Shown piece after piece: positions 24,766-38,755 of a DNA stretch of 64,000 bases. The DNA is from Clostridium felsineum DSM 794 (lineage in GTDB: Bacteria; Bacillota; Clostridia; Clostridiales; Clostridiaceae), in assembly GCF_002006355.2 (NCBI RefSeq), contig NZ_CP096980.1, forward strand, positions 62,001-126,000, read 5' to 3'. Under the pieces are notes generated by a model. That model did not search any database. It saw only the letters and a list, made by a program, of their open reading frames with translations, and was not told where the DNA came from. How positions within the stretch are numbered: position 1 is the first letter of the stretch; every line of letters starts with the position of its first letter. The position numbers and the translations under genes were made by a program.

Positions 24766-27471
24766 TTACTTATCTAAGTCATCTAAAATTTTACCTAATT
24801 TATTAATAGCCTCACCATATTTAGACCAATCACCATTCTTCTGAGCATCTATAGCCTGATTATATAAATCCTTAGCTTTATTTAACTTTTCTTTATCATT
24901 TTCATTCTGAGGAATTTGTTCTTGATTAGTTGAATTCTCTGTTAAGCTATTATTAAATATTTGATTTAAAGCATCTTCAATACTATCTGCCATAACTATT
25001 TTATTTCCCAAGGATACAATTATTCTTTTAACCTCTGGCATACTATTCTTACCTTGTGCTCTTAAATACACTGGTTCTACATACAGTAATGAATTTTTTA
25101 TGGGTATTATAGATGTATCCCCAAATTGTACACTAGAACCCTGAGTATTCCAAAGTGATACCTCTTTAGAAATTGCAGGATCTTGGTTTATTTTTTGTTT
25201 AAATAAATAGGGGCTATAAACCGTCTTTTCTGTTGGCAACTTATATAAAATTAACTTTCCGTAATTATCTCCATCCATTCTTGCTCCAAATATAGCAGAC
25301 ATATTATCTTTGCCTTTCATATTTAGGTACTCCATAAGTACCATTTCAGGCTTCTTAGTTTCTGGAAGCTGCATTATAAAGTATGAAGCATCATTTACAC
25401 CCTTTTCTCCATCTATTTTCTTTTGATTTTTAGCTGGCTCCCAAAGATCTTCACCATTATAAAATACTCCCGTATCTGTTACATGATATTTTCCAAGAAC
25501 ATCAGCCTGAATAGAAAACAAGTCTTCTGGATATTTAAAATGACTTCTTATATCTTTAGGAACTTCACTTATATCTTTAAACAACCCTGGAAATATTTTA
25601 GAATAACTATTCGCTATAGGATCATTTTTATCTACAATATAAAAATTAGTTGTACCATCTACTGCATCTATAACAACTTTAACCGAATTTCTTATATAGT
25701 TTACATTATTATATGGTTGAGAATAAGGAAATCTATCTGATGTAGTATATGCATCTATTATCCAATATAGTCTCCCACCACTTAAAACCGTATAAGGATC
25801 TTTATCATAGTTCAAAAATGGAGCTATTTTATTTAGCCTATCAAATATATTTCTATTTATTAAAATTTTACTATTACCATTTATGTTTTGTGAAAGTAAA
25901 AAGTTAGATTCCTTTCTGCTTATAGCAAATAAAATTCTATTAATTAAAGATGCCTTTATTCCACCTTTACCGCTATAGTTATTAGTTTTATTTTCACTTC
26001 CTTCTGGATAATCAAACTCACCTAACGTATTGTTTGCAATTGCATAATCATTGGTTTCTTCACCATAATATATTCTAGGATTTTTAATCTCAAGCTTAGT
26101 ATCATTATTAGGTGGTATATCTTTTATTACAAAGTTAGGCTGGCCTTCACTAGTTACTGAATTAACTTTATTCATAACTACCCCATAACCATGTGTATAT
26201 ATAAGATGCCTATTCTGCCAAGTGTCAGCATTTCCTTGAAGAGATTTACTATTAATTTCTCTTGGAGCTAAAAACACCTCACTATACTTTCCATTTATAT
26301 TGTACCTATCTACATCTAAATCCTTAAAGTCATAGTAATATCTAACAACCTGAACTTGATTATAAAACTCCAATGCTTGCGTTACTGAATTTATCTTTAT
26401 ATTATCTATAGTTTGCTTGTTATTAGCCATATCTTCCTCTGTAAGATCATCATTAGAAGAGAATTTCCTTTCATATATACCATTTATATTAAAAGCATCC
26501 CTTGTATATTGTATATTATTTTTAATATAAGGAGCTTCTAAATTCTTTTCATTAGATTTTACAATTAGGTTTTGAACTATTTCAGATGTTATGCTTTGGC
26601 CTACCACCAAAATTAATATAACAGCTATTGATATAAATATAGGTTTTATTTTATATTTAACTATACTTATAAAAATAACTATTGATGATATTATAGCTAC
26701 AGCTACTATTATTACATAGAAAACCAGTGATACATGTATATCAGTGTATCCAGCGCCATACACAACTCCACGTGGGGAGTATACTAATTTAAATGATTTT
26801 AATACATAACCAGCTGATACCAATAACATTATCAAAAATACTATTATAGCAAATTGCCTACCAGCAAAATTACTTAAACCACTAAAAAAATCCTTTATAT
26901 TAATACTTTTATGAAAATTTCTTCTATAGATGTTATTCCTTAAATTTAATATTATATAAAAAATAACAGTTACTCCTGCCATAAATATTAGAAACAACAT
27001 TAATACATTATATAATGATTCTATAAGAGGTAATCTAAATACATAAAAAGATGCATCAATATTAAAAACAGGATCCTTTATATTAAAATTAGTACCACTT
27101 GTAAACTGGAGTATTCTATACCAATAAATTGAAGCTATAAAATATGAAACAAAAAAAGATATTATAATATCAATTATAATAGCTATTCTTTTTTTTATTT
27201 TTTCATTTTTTATATTAACCTCAACAACTTTACTCCATTTTATAATTATTTTTTTCATGCTTTTATAATAAAACCATAATCCTAAATATATTATTACAAA
27301 TATTGGAATCATTAATTTAAGTATTGCCATGAGCTTTGTAAAATAAACAGAGGTATACCCCACTTCATTAAACCACTCTAAATTAATTATAAAGTCTGTT
27401 ACTTTTCCGATGGAACTAACTAAAATTATTAAAAATACAATTATAGTTATAATGGTAACTCTCTTTTTCAA
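24766..27471 (-). CDS. UPF0182 family integral membrane protein
   Basis: A 901-residue member of UPF0182 (COG1615), a family of unknown function in clostridia, actinobacteria and cyanobacteria. The first ~330 residues hold about seven hydrophobic helices; the remaining ~560 are polar and probably external, with WQNRHLIYTHGYGVVMNKVN and the family segment PRIYYGEETNDYAI. The tail (SLTENSTNQEQIPQNENDKE then NKAKDLYNQAIDAQKNGDW) is low-complexity followed by a helical hairpin. The likely start is TTG 27471, with GAGGTGA 7 bases before it; a GTG three codons earlier overlaps that site. It lies 15-25 bases after niaR on minus and ends at a strong terminator. Confidence 0.88.
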   Translation of the reverse strand: MKKRVTIITIIVFLIILVSSIGKVTDFIINLEWFNEVGYTSVYFTKLMAILKLMIPIFVIIYLGLWFYYKSMKKIIIKWSKVVEVNIKNEKIKKRIAIIIDIIISFFVSYFIASIYWYRILQFTSGTNFNIKDPVFNIDASFYVFRLPLIESLYNVLMLFLIFMAGVTVIFYIILNLRNNIYRRNFHKSINIKDFFSGLSNFAGRQFAIIVFLIMLLVSAGYVLKSFKLVYSPRGVVYGAGYTDIHVSLVFYVIIVAVAIISSIVIFISIVKYKIKPIFISIAVILILVVGQSITSEIVQNLIVKSNEKNLEAPYIKNNIQYTRDAFNINGIYERKFSSNDDLTEEDMANNKQTIDNIKINSVTQALEFYNQVQVVRYYYDFKDLDVDRYNINGKYSEVFLAPREINSKSLQGNADTWQNRHLIYTHGYGVVMNKVNSVTSEGQPNFVIKDIPPNNDTKLEIKNPRIYYGEETNDYAIANNTLGEFDYPEGSENKTNNYSGKGGIKASLINRILFAISRKESNFLLSQNINGNSKILINRNIFDRLNKIAPFLNYDKDPYTVLSGGRLYWIIDAYTTSDRFPYSQPYNNVNYIRNSVKVVIDAVDGTTNFYIVDKNDPIANSYSKIFPGLFKDISEVPKDIRSHFKYPEDLFSIQADVLGKYHVTDTGVFYNGEDLWEPAKNQKKIDGEKGVNDASYFIMQLPETKKPEMVLMEYLNMKGKDNMSAIFGARMDGDNYGKLILYKLPTEKTVYSPYLFKQKINQDPAISKEVSLWNTQGSSVQFGDTSIIPIKNSLLYVEPVYLRAQGKNSMPEVKRIIVSLGNKIVMADSIEDALNQIFNNSLTENSTNQEQIPQNENDKEKLNKAKDLYNQAIDAQKNGDWSKYGEAINKLGKILDDLDK

Positions 27472-27495
27472 ATGTATCACCTCATATCCTTATTT

Positions 27496-28011
27496 CTAAT
27501 CAGATATTATATAATTTTTCCTATTTAATTCATCTATAATATTTTGCATATCCTTTTCATTTTCAGCCCTTATTGTATGCAAATGAACTCCACCTGTAAG
27601 AATCGAAAGGGGCTCTGCACTATGATTCTTAATTTTATCCATAAAGTTTTTAACATCGAAAAGTGTTCTAATCATAAGTATTCCTCTTATTTCTCCATAT
27701 AGTGGATGCTCTATTATTACATCTTCTACAATTCCTCCAAACTCGACAACTGATTGAAGTTCATCCTCTATACTATCTCTATCATGTATTACAGCAAGAA
27801 CCCTTTTTATAGCATTAGAATTAGTTTTATTAATTATATATCCCTTTGGTGTTGCTATTATTTTATACCCTTTAGCTCTAAGTATAGCTATATCCTTTAC
27901 AATTATTTGTCTTGTCACACCTAAATCTTCTGCTAAGGTACTGCCTTTAATTGGATCCTCATTGTTTTCTAACCTGCTTTTAATATTTTCTCTTCTTTCT
28001 TCTGAATTCAT
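27496..28011 (-). CDS. niaR: NiaR-type niacin-responsive repressor
   Basis: A 171-residue regulator with an N-terminal HTH_11 winged helix (STLAEDLGVTRQIIVKDIAI) and the 3H domain, named for conserved His residues, seen in AVIHDRD, VIIEHPLYGEI and GGVHLHTIRAEN. In B. subtilis and clostridia such proteins bind nicotinic acid and repress NAD synthesis and salvage genes. No nad or niaP gene is in this window; the adjacent downstream gene is UPF0182, with a gap of about 25 bases, so the two are probably co-transcribed. I saw no clear NiaR operator here. Confidence 0.9.
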   Translation of the reverse strand: MNSEERRENIKSRLENNEDPIKGSTLAEDLGVTRQIIVKDIAILRAKGYKIIATPKGYIINKTNSNAIKRVLAVIHDRDSIEDELQSVVEFGGIVEDVIIEHPLYGEIRGILMIRTLFDVKNFMDKIKNHSAEPLSILTGGVHLHTIRAENEKDMQNIIDELNRKNYIISD

Positions 28012-28090
28012 TTATATCACCATATTTTTTCCTAATCTATTTTATATATATTTTTTTAATTTAAAGAATAGCATTATATATATCTTCAAA

Positions 28091-28567
28091 CTAATTTTCA
28101 TCATCATATTTTTTTAATATATCTAATTTGGCATTATCTTTTATACTATTATTATGATGATTTTTCACAAGAAATAATACTTCTTCGTTTTCTAATTCCT
28201 TTAACATACAATATCCTATATAACTATGATTATAGTGGCAATAAACTTTTTTAATTTTACTAAACTTTTTTAATTTACCTTTACTTATAAAATCAAGTAT
28301 AACTAAAATTGACTTATCAATTAAATTAAGCTTTATATATATCTTTCCTATATCATGTAGAAGTGCTGCTTTTATCATATCTTCTTCACTACATCTCTTA
28401 TCTACATCTCTTGCTACATTCACTGCATGTTTCTGCTCATGAATAGATAATTTATAAAACAGTTCCTTTTCCCTTGAATTCAAGTGTTTTTCAATATATA
28501 ATTTATCATCATCATCTACATACGAATATACATACTTAAAAAATTGATTTATTCTCTCAACTATCAA
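28091..28567 (-). CDS. HD-domain protein
   Basis: A 158-residue protein with a metal-dependent HD phosphohydrolase domain: the His in EQKHAVNVA, the HD pair in ALLHDIGKIYIK and a later His in KVYCHYNHSYIGY are visible. No second domain. Such small HD proteins in clostridia are often annotated as nucleotide phosphohydrolases, but the substrate is not evident here. The start is TTG 28567: GGAGG lies 7 bases upstream, while the ATG near it is followed at once by a stop. It is the gene next after the rRNA operon terminator. Confidence 0.8.
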   Translation of the reverse strand: MIVERINQFFKYVYSYVDDDDKLYIEKHLNSREKELFYKLSIHEQKHAVNVARDVDKRCSEEDMIKAALLHDIGKIYIKLNLIDKSILVILDFISKGKLKKFSKIKKVYCHYNHSYIGYCMLKELENEEVLFLVKNHHNNSIKDNAKLDILKKYDDEN

Positions 28568-28611
28568 TGCATATCCTCCCTCTTATACACTAAAATTATA
28601 TACTAAAATAA

Positions 28612-28649
28612 CAAAAAAAAAAAGATAGCAGTTATAAAACTGCTATCTT
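28612..28649 (-). terminator. Terminator of the rRNA/tRNA operon
   Basis: AAGATAGCAGT (28622-28632) pairs with ACTGCTATCTT (28639-28649); on minus it is followed by more than ten T's. Confidence 0.9.
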
Positions 28650-28653
28650 AGTT

Positions 28654-28729
28654 TGGTGGAGAATAAGAGATTCGAACTCTTGACCCCCTGCGTGCAAGGC
28701 AGGTGCTCTCCCAGCTGAGCTAATCCCCC
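28654..28729 (-). tRNA. tRNA-Ala (anticodon TGC)
   Basis: GGGGGAT acceptor, D-stem TAGCTCAGCTGGGAGAGC, anticodon loop with TGC, T-loop GTTCGAATC, encoded CCA; 76 bases. Last gene of the rRNA operon. Confidence 0.95.
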
Positions 28730-28730
28730 A

Positions 28731-28807
28731 TGGTGGACCTTCAGGGACTCGAACCCCGGACCGACCGGTTATGAGCCGGTTGCTCTAACCAACTGAGCTA
28801 AAGATCC
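28731..28807 (-). tRNA. tRNA-Met (anticodon CAT, elongator)
   Basis: GGATCTT acceptor paired with AAGGTCC, anticodon stem ACCGG/CCGGT around loop CTCATAA (CAT), T-loop GGTTCGAGTCC, encoded CCA; 77 bases. The body resembles elongator tRNA-Met; the initiator has three G-C pairs in the anticodon stem and an unpaired first base, which this lacks. An Ile2 (lysidine) reading is less likely. Confidence 0.88.
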
Positions 28808-28810
28808 ATT

Positions 28811-28927
28811 ACCCGGCAATGACCTACCCTCCCACAGAGCCTCCCCTGCAGTACTATCGGCGTTCTGGTTCTTAACCTTCGTGTTCGGTATGGGAACGGG
28901 TGTTACAACCATGCTATGATCACCGGA
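28811..28927 (-). rRNA. rrf: 5S ribosomal RNA
   Basis: About 117 bases; terminal helix CCGGTGAT with ATTGCCGG, and internal CCCGTTCCCATACCGAACACG in the 5S B-loop region. Ends are approximate by one or two bases. Confidence 0.93.
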
Positions 28928-28999
28928 TCTATTTAAATGTAGAAAGTACTTTGTACTTTCAAGATTGCATAGTAATTATCATATATTTATTTATTAATT

Positions 29000-31903
<2,904 letters not shown>

Positions 31904-32067
31904 TAAATAAATATATTTAAATACAAACAACAAAGAATTAACTTTGCCTTGCTTTAGAGTATTACTCTTAATTACTATGCAATTTTCAAAGTACAAAATA
32001 GAGAGTTGAACTCTCAAAATTAAACAGAGAACAAAGAACCTTCATGGAAATTACATTTCCATGTCGA

Positions 32068-33578
<1,511 letters not shown>

Positions 33579-33737
33579 TTAAAAGTTTGATATAATACAG
33601 ATGCTACTCCGTATTCCTTTAGCTCATCGCTAAATTTATTTAAATAGAATAAATTCTATTCAAAAGAATTGCTGGTTCTTTAATTCTCTGTTTAATTTTC
33701 AAAGTTCAATTGTGCGCTGCACTCAGACAGCTTATTT

Positions 33738-33766
33738 ATAATATCATTTTTACTTAACCTTGTCAA
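33738..33766 (-). promoter_or_regulatory. Promoter of the rRNA operon
   Basis: On minus, TTGACA (33766-33761), 17 bases, TATTAT (33743-33738), about 160 bases upstream of 16S. Confidence 0.75.
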
Positions 33767-33964
33767 CTACTTTTTTCGTAATTTTTTAAGATCAAATTTT
33801 GTTGCACTCACGTGACAACAGATAATATGATATCACATAGAAAAACTTATATTATATTTCCCCTCCCTATTTATAGTAAATATATTTATTTTTCTTCATA
33901 TTTTCACATTATGCTCCATATTTCTCATATTGATACTCACGGTATAGTTTATTTTGTTTTATAA
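33767..33964. other. AT-rich region between gyrA terminator and rRNA promoter
   Basis: About 200 bases upstream of the rRNA promoter, with no gene or second clear promoter. It contains TCACGTGA (33808-33815) inside TTGCACTCACGTGACAACA, which is only loosely palindromic and differs from parS at half its positions. Confidence 0.5.
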
Positions 33965-34008
33965 AAGATAAAAGCTTGTGAAGTAATGTTTTCACAAGCT
34001 TTTATCTT
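33965..34008 (-). terminator. Terminator after gyrA
   Basis: AAGATAAAAGCTTGTGAA (33965-33982), loop GTAATGTT, TTCACAAGCTTTTATCTT (33991-34008): 18 perfect base pairs with the T-rich side downstream on minus. Confidence 0.9.
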
Positions 34009-34017
34009 TATTTCATA

Positions 34018-36513
34018 CTATTCTTCTGTATTTTGAGTATCTTTATTTTCTTCAGTATCTTCTATTTCTTCATCAACTTCTATTTGTTCAGCATCTTCTT
34101 TATTTATTTTAGCTATAGCCAAAACTTTTTCATCATCACTATTTCTCATCAAAGTTACACCCATAGCATTTCTGCTTGTAGTAGATATGTCTGAAACATT
34201 TATTCTTATAGCTATACCCAGGTTATTTATGAGCATAAGTTCGTCACCATTCTCTACCATCCTTACACCTACAACTTTTCCTGTCTTCTCAGAAACTTTG
34301 TATGTTATAAGTCCTTTTCCACCTCTATGCTGGCTCTTATACTCTGATACATGCGTTCTTTTACCAAAACCATTTTCACTTACTACTAAAACATCACTTT
34401 CTTCATTAGGTATTTCCATCCCTACTACAAAGTCATCCTCTTTAAGTGCTATACCCTTTACTCCAAGTGCATTTCTCCCTAAAGGTCTGACACCATTTTC
34501 ATTAAATCTTATTGCAAGTCCTCTGTTAGTTACTATTATGATATCATCATTTCCTTTTGTTATCCTAACGGAAACTAATTCATCATCATCATTAAGATTT
34601 ATTGCAATAAGACCACTCTTTCTTATGTTTTTATACATAACTATAGATGTCTTTTTGATTATTCCTTTCCTAGTACACATAACTAAGAAGCTTTCTTCAT
34701 CAAATTCTTTAAGTGATATAACTGCTTGAATTTTTTCATTTGGATCAAGCTGCAGTAAATTTACAATGTTAGTTCCCTTTGCCGCTCTACCCGCTTCTGG
34801 AATTTGGTATGCCTTTAATTTATACATTCTTCCTTTGTTTGTGAAGAATAATATATTATTATGTGTTGATGTTATAAATATATTTTCAACAAAATCATCT
34901 TCTTTTGTTGTCATTGCTTGTATACCTCTTCCTCCTCTTTTCTGTGAAGTATAGGTATCAGCATTTATTCTCTTTATATAACCTGCATGTGTAAGAGTTA
35001 TAACGACATTTTCTTCTTGTATTAAATCCTCTATATCTATGTCATTTTCTGCTCTTTCTATTGCAGTCTTTCTTTCATCGCCATACTTTTGCTTTATTTC
35101 ATTAAGTTCATCTCTTATTATAGCGCGCACTTTATTTTCATCCGTAAGAATGCCCTTTAGTTCAGCTATTGTTTTCATTAATTCGTTGTATTCTTCTTCT
35201 ATTTTTTCTCTTTCAAGACCTGTTAATCTTTGTAGTCTTAAATCAAGAATTGCTTGAGCTTGCTTTTCAGAAAGTGCAAACTTTTCCATAAGCCCCGTTT
35301 TTGCTTCCTGAGTTGTTTTAGAACCTCTTATCAAGCTTATCACTGCATCTATATTATCAAGCGCAATTTTTAATCCCTCTAAAATATGAGCTCTAGCAGA
35401 AGCTTTTTCAAGATCAAATTGTGTTCTTCTTGTTATAACTTCTTCTTGGAATTTAATATAATGCTCTAAAATTTGCTTTAAATTAAGAACTTCTGGTTTG
35501 TTATTCACTAATGCTAACATATTTATTCCAAAAGTATCTTGAAGCCTAGTATGCTTATATAACTGATTCAATATTATATTGGCATTTGCATCTTTTTTTA
35601 TTTCTATTACGATTCTCATTCCATCTCTATCTGACTCGTCTCTGAGATCGCTTATTCCTATAACTCTTTTATCCTTAACAAGATCTGCAATACTTTCTAC
35701 AAGTCTTGCTTTATTCACTTGATACGGTATTTCTGTAACTATAATCTTTTGTTTACCATTATCCTCTACTTCTATTTCACTTTTAGCTCTTACTGTTATT
35801 TTTCCTCTACCAGTTTCATATGCAGCTCTTATTCCGGATTTACCCATTATTATTCCTGCTGTAGGAAAATCTGGTCCCTTTATTTGTGCCATAAGTTCAA
35901 GAACTGTTAATTCTGGATTATCTATAAGCATTGTTATTCCATCTATAACTTCACCTAAATTGTGTGGTGGGATATTTGTAGCCATTCCAACAGCAATACC
36001 AGCAGAACCATTTACAAGTAAATTCGGAAATCTTGATGGTAAGACAACTGGCTCTTTCTCTTCACCATCAAAGTTAGGCATGAAATCTACAGTATTTTTT
36101 CCTATATCTCTTACCATTTCAATTGCAATTTTATTCATTTTGGCTTCTGTATATCTCATTGCAGCTGCAGAGTCACCATCAACAGAACCAAAATTTCCGT
36201 GTCCATCAACAACTGTATATCTTAAGTTGAAGTCTTGAGCTAATCTAACTAAAGCTCCATAAACCGATGAATCACCATGTGGATGGTACTTACCTAGAAC
36301 GTCTCCGACTATTCTTGCACATTTTCTATATCCTTTTTCAGGCGTCAAACCTAATTCATGCATTGAATATAATATTCTTCTATGAACAGGCTTAAATCCA
36401 TCTCTTACATCTGGAAGTGCACGGCTTACTATAACACTCATCGCATAATCTATATAACATTTTTTCATTTCACTGCTTATATCTACAGGCAAAACTTTTC
36501 CTTCATTTAGCAT
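34018..36513 (-). CDS. gyrA: DNA gyrase subunit A
   Basis: Breakage-reunion subunit of gyrase, which introduces negative supercoils with GyrB. The 831 residues show the N-terminal winged-helix region ALPDVRDGFKPVHRRILYSM, GDSSVYGALVRLAQ (quinolone-determining region with Ser and Ala at the usual positions), the active Tyr in AAMRYTEAKM, a coiled coil near 370-450, and a six-bladed C-terminal domain containing the GyrA box QKRGGRG. The tail is acidic (EQIEVDEEIEDTEENKD), as in many Gram-positive GyrA proteins. It lies 22 bases after gyrB and ends at a strong hairpin terminator. Confidence 0.97.
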   Translation of the reverse strand: MLNEGKVLPVDISSEMKKCYIDYAMSVIVSRALPDVRDGFKPVHRRILYSMHELGLTPEKGYRKCARIVGDVLGKYHPHGDSSVYGALVRLAQDFNLRYTVVDGHGNFGSVDGDSAAAMRYTEAKMNKIAIEMVRDIGKNTVDFMPNFDGEEKEPVVLPSRFPNLLVNGSAGIAVGMATNIPPHNLGEVIDGITMLIDNPELTVLELMAQIKGPDFPTAGIIMGKSGIRAAYETGRGKITVRAKSEIEVEDNGKQKIIVTEIPYQVNKARLVESIADLVKDKRVIGISDLRDESDRDGMRIVIEIKKDANANIILNQLYKHTRLQDTFGINMLALVNNKPEVLNLKQILEHYIKFQEEVITRRTQFDLEKASARAHILEGLKIALDNIDAVISLIRGSKTTQEAKTGLMEKFALSEKQAQAILDLRLQRLTGLEREKIEEEYNELMKTIAELKGILTDENKVRAIIRDELNEIKQKYGDERKTAIERAENDIDIEDLIQEENVVITLTHAGYIKRINADTYTSQKRGGRGIQAMTTKEDDFVENIFITSTHNNILFFTNKGRMYKLKAYQIPEAGRAAKGTNIVNLLQLDPNEKIQAVISLKEFDEESFLVMCTRKGIIKKTSIVMYKNIRKSGLIAINLNDDDELVSVRITKGNDDIIIVTNRGLAIRFNENGVRPLGRNALGVKGIALKEDDFVVGMEIPNEESDVLVVSENGFGKRTHVSEYKSQHRGGKGLITYKVSEKTGKVVGVRMVENGDELMLINNLGIAIRINVSDISTTSRNAMGVTLMRNSDDEKVLAIAKINKEDAEQIEVDEEIEDTEENKDTQNTEE

Positions 36514-36535
36514 TCATCACACCTCTTTTAATCCC

Positions 36536-38449
36536 TTAAATATCAAGGTTAACAACTTTAGTAGCATTTTCTTCTATGAATTTTCTTCTTGGATCGACTT
36601 TATCACCCATAAGAATTGTGAAAATTTCATCTGCTGCCATAGCATCCTCTATGTTAACCTTTATTAACGTTCTTTGATCAGGATTCATAGTAGTCTCCCA
36701 TAACTGTTCAGGATTCATTTCTCCTAGACCTTTGTATCTTTGAATATCGGTGCTCTTATCTTTACCACCAACATTCTGTAATACATCATCTAACTCTTTA
36801 TCACTATAAGCATAATATTCTTTTCTAGCCTTACTTACCTTGTATAGTGGTGGCTGTGCTATAAATACATGACCCTCTGATATAAGTTCTGTCATATACC
36901 TATAGAAAAATGTAAGTATAAGCGTTCTTATATGTGCCCCATCAACATCGGCATCTGTCATAATTATAATCTTATGATATCTCAATTTAGATACATCAAA
37001 GTCTTTACCTATTCCCCCGCCAAAAGCTGTTGCCATAGCCTTTATTTCCTCTGAATTAAGTATTTTATCTATTCTCTGCTTTTCAACATTCATTATTTTA
37101 CCTCTAAGTGGTAAAATAGCTTGGAACTGCCTGTTTCTACCTTGTTTGGCAGAACCACCAGCTGAATCTCCCTCGACAATATATATCTCACATTCCTCTG
37201 CATCTTTTGACGAACAATCAGCTAATTTTCCTGGAAGTGAAGTACTTTCAAGTACAGATTTTCTTCTAGTTATTTCTCTTGCTTTTTTGGCTGCTTCTCT
37301 TGCTCTTGATGCAACTAAAGCTTTATCAATAACGAGTTTACCTATTTGAGGATTTTCTTCAAGATAATTACTTACTCTTTCGCTTATTATACTATCAACT
37401 ATACCTCTTACTTCAGTATTTCCAAGCTTAGTTTTTGTTTGCCCTTCAAACTGAGGTTCCGTAAGTTTAACAGAAACTACTGCTGTAAGCCCTTCTCTTA
37501 TATCTTCCCCTGATAAATTCTTATCATTTTCTTTTAAATAGCCAAACTTCTTAGCATAATCATTTATTACTCTTGTTAATGCTGTTTTAAATCCAGCAAG
37601 ATGTGTTCCACCTTCAATTGTGTGTATATTATTTGCAAAAGAAAATATACTTTCGTTATATCCATCATTGTATTGAAGTGCTATCTCAACAGAATAATTA
37701 CCACCTGTTGAACCTTCTACATAAATTGGCTCTTTAAAAACAACTTCTTTATTTCTGTTTAAATATGACACAAATGACTTTAAGCCGCCTTCATAATGGA
37801 AAAGCTCATTTTTGTCATTTCTCTCATCAGTAAGTTGGATTTTTATTCCTTTGTTTAAAAATGCCAATTCCCTTAATCTTTGTGATAAAGTGTCATAATC
37901 ATATTCTATATCTTCGAATATTTCAGGGTCTGGCTTAAAATATATTCTTGTTCCATGATCTTGACTATCACCTATTTTTTCAAAAGGTGATGCCACCTTA
38001 CCCCTATGATATGTTTGTTTCCATATATGCCCTTCTGTCTTTACTTCAACCTCACAAGTTTCAGATAGTGCATTAACAACAGACGCACCAACTCCATGAA
38101 GTCCTCCTGATACTCTGTAAGCTCCACCTCCAAATTTTCCTCCTGCATGAAGTATAGTCATTATTACTTCTACAGTTGGCTTTTTCATTTTATGGTGTAT
38201 TCCTACAGGCATACCTCTACCATCATCGGATACTGTTACTGAATTATCTTTATGTACAATAACTTTTATATGGCTGCAATATCCGGCTAAAGCTTCATCT
38301 ATACTATTATCAACTATCTCATATACAAGATGATGTAAGCCCCGCGTACCAGTACTTCCTATGTACATTCCTGGTCTTTTTCTTACAGCTTCAAGACCTT
38401 CAAGAACCTGTATTTGACTTTCATCATAAATTTCATTTTTTTCTGACAT
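36536..38449 (-). CDS. gyrB: DNA gyrase subunit B
   Basis: ATPase subunit of gyrase. The 637 residues hold the GHKL ATP site (EIVDNSIDEALAGYC with the catalytic Glu, DDGRGMPVG, and GGLHGVGASVVNAL), the transducer domain, and the TOPRIM domain with EGDSAGGSAKQGRNR and MTDADVDGAHI. The length is normal. AGGAGG precedes the ATG. Between remB and gyrA in the dnaA-gyrA gene string. Confidence 0.97.
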   Translation of the reverse strand: MSEKNEIYDESQIQVLEGLEAVRKRPGMYIGSTGTRGLHHLVYEIVDNSIDEALAGYCSHIKVIVHKDNSVTVSDDGRGMPVGIHHKMKKPTVEVIMTILHAGGKFGGGAYRVSGGLHGVGASVVNALSETCEVEVKTEGHIWKQTYHRGKVASPFEKIGDSQDHGTRIYFKPDPEIFEDIEYDYDTLSQRLRELAFLNKGIKIQLTDERNDKNELFHYEGGLKSFVSYLNRNKEVVFKEPIYVEGSTGGNYSVEIALQYNDGYNESIFSFANNIHTIEGGTHLAGFKTALTRVINDYAKKFGYLKENDKNLSGEDIREGLTAVVSVKLTEPQFEGQTKTKLGNTEVRGIVDSIISERVSNYLEENPQIGKLVIDKALVASRAREAAKKAREITRRKSVLESTSLPGKLADCSSKDAEECEIYIVEGDSAGGSAKQGRNRQFQAILPLRGKIMNVEKQRIDKILNSEEIKAMATAFGGGIGKDFDVSKLRYHKIIIMTDADVDGAHIRTLILTFFYRYMTELISEGHVFIAQPPLYKVSKARKEYYAYSDKELDDVLQNVGGKDKSTDIQRYKGLGEMNPEQLWETTMNPDQRTLIKVNIEDAMAADEIFTILMGDKVDPRRKFIEENATKVVNLDI

Positions 38450-38473
38450 TAGTATCCTCCTACTCTAACACTA

Positions 38474-38737
38474 TTATGGTTCTAAATAAACAACCTCTGA
38501 CCTTTTGCTTAACGTTGAAGATGAAATTGGTGATAAAAATATCTTACTTTTTTTATCTACTTCTGCAATAACAAATGATTTAGGTGCCTCATTGGTTATT
38601 CTTTCTACAAATCCATCTTCTTCTGACATTCTTAAAAATTGACTTGTATCTGCACTATACATAGTTGTTTCAATATCAAAAATTCCAATAACATCTTTTA
38701 TTGGAACTACTACATTTTCGCCCAAGTGTAAAAACAT
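38474..38737 (-). CDS. remB: RemB-like DUF370 protein
   Basis: An 87-residue protein of the DUF370/RemB (YaaB) family: MFLHLGENVVVPIKDVIGIFD then SFVIAEVDKKSKIFLSPISS. Its B. subtilis relative sits at the same place, between recF and gyrB, and affects extracellular matrix genes; RemA in that family binds DNA as an oligomer. The role here is unknown. AGGAGG precedes the ATG. Confidence 0.87.
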   Translation of the reverse strand: MFLHLGENVVVPIKDVIGIFDIETTMYSADTSQFLRMSEEDGFVERITNEAPKSFVIAEVDKKSKIFLSPISSSTLSKRSEVVYLEP

Positions 38738-38755
38738 GCTATTCCTCCTATTTTA

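Noticed and set aside
28731..28807. tRNA-Ile2 (CAT) reading
   Set aside because: Body and acceptor sequence resemble elongator tRNA-Met; Ile2 acceptors usually begin GGGCC.
33801..33820. parS-like sequence around TCACGTGA upstream of the rRNA operon
   Set aside because: Only about half the positions match parS and the arms are not symmetrical.
34187..35257. Long frames on + opposite gyrA
   Set aside because: Antisense shadows of a conserved gene, hydrophobic by codon mirror effect, no SD or promoter.
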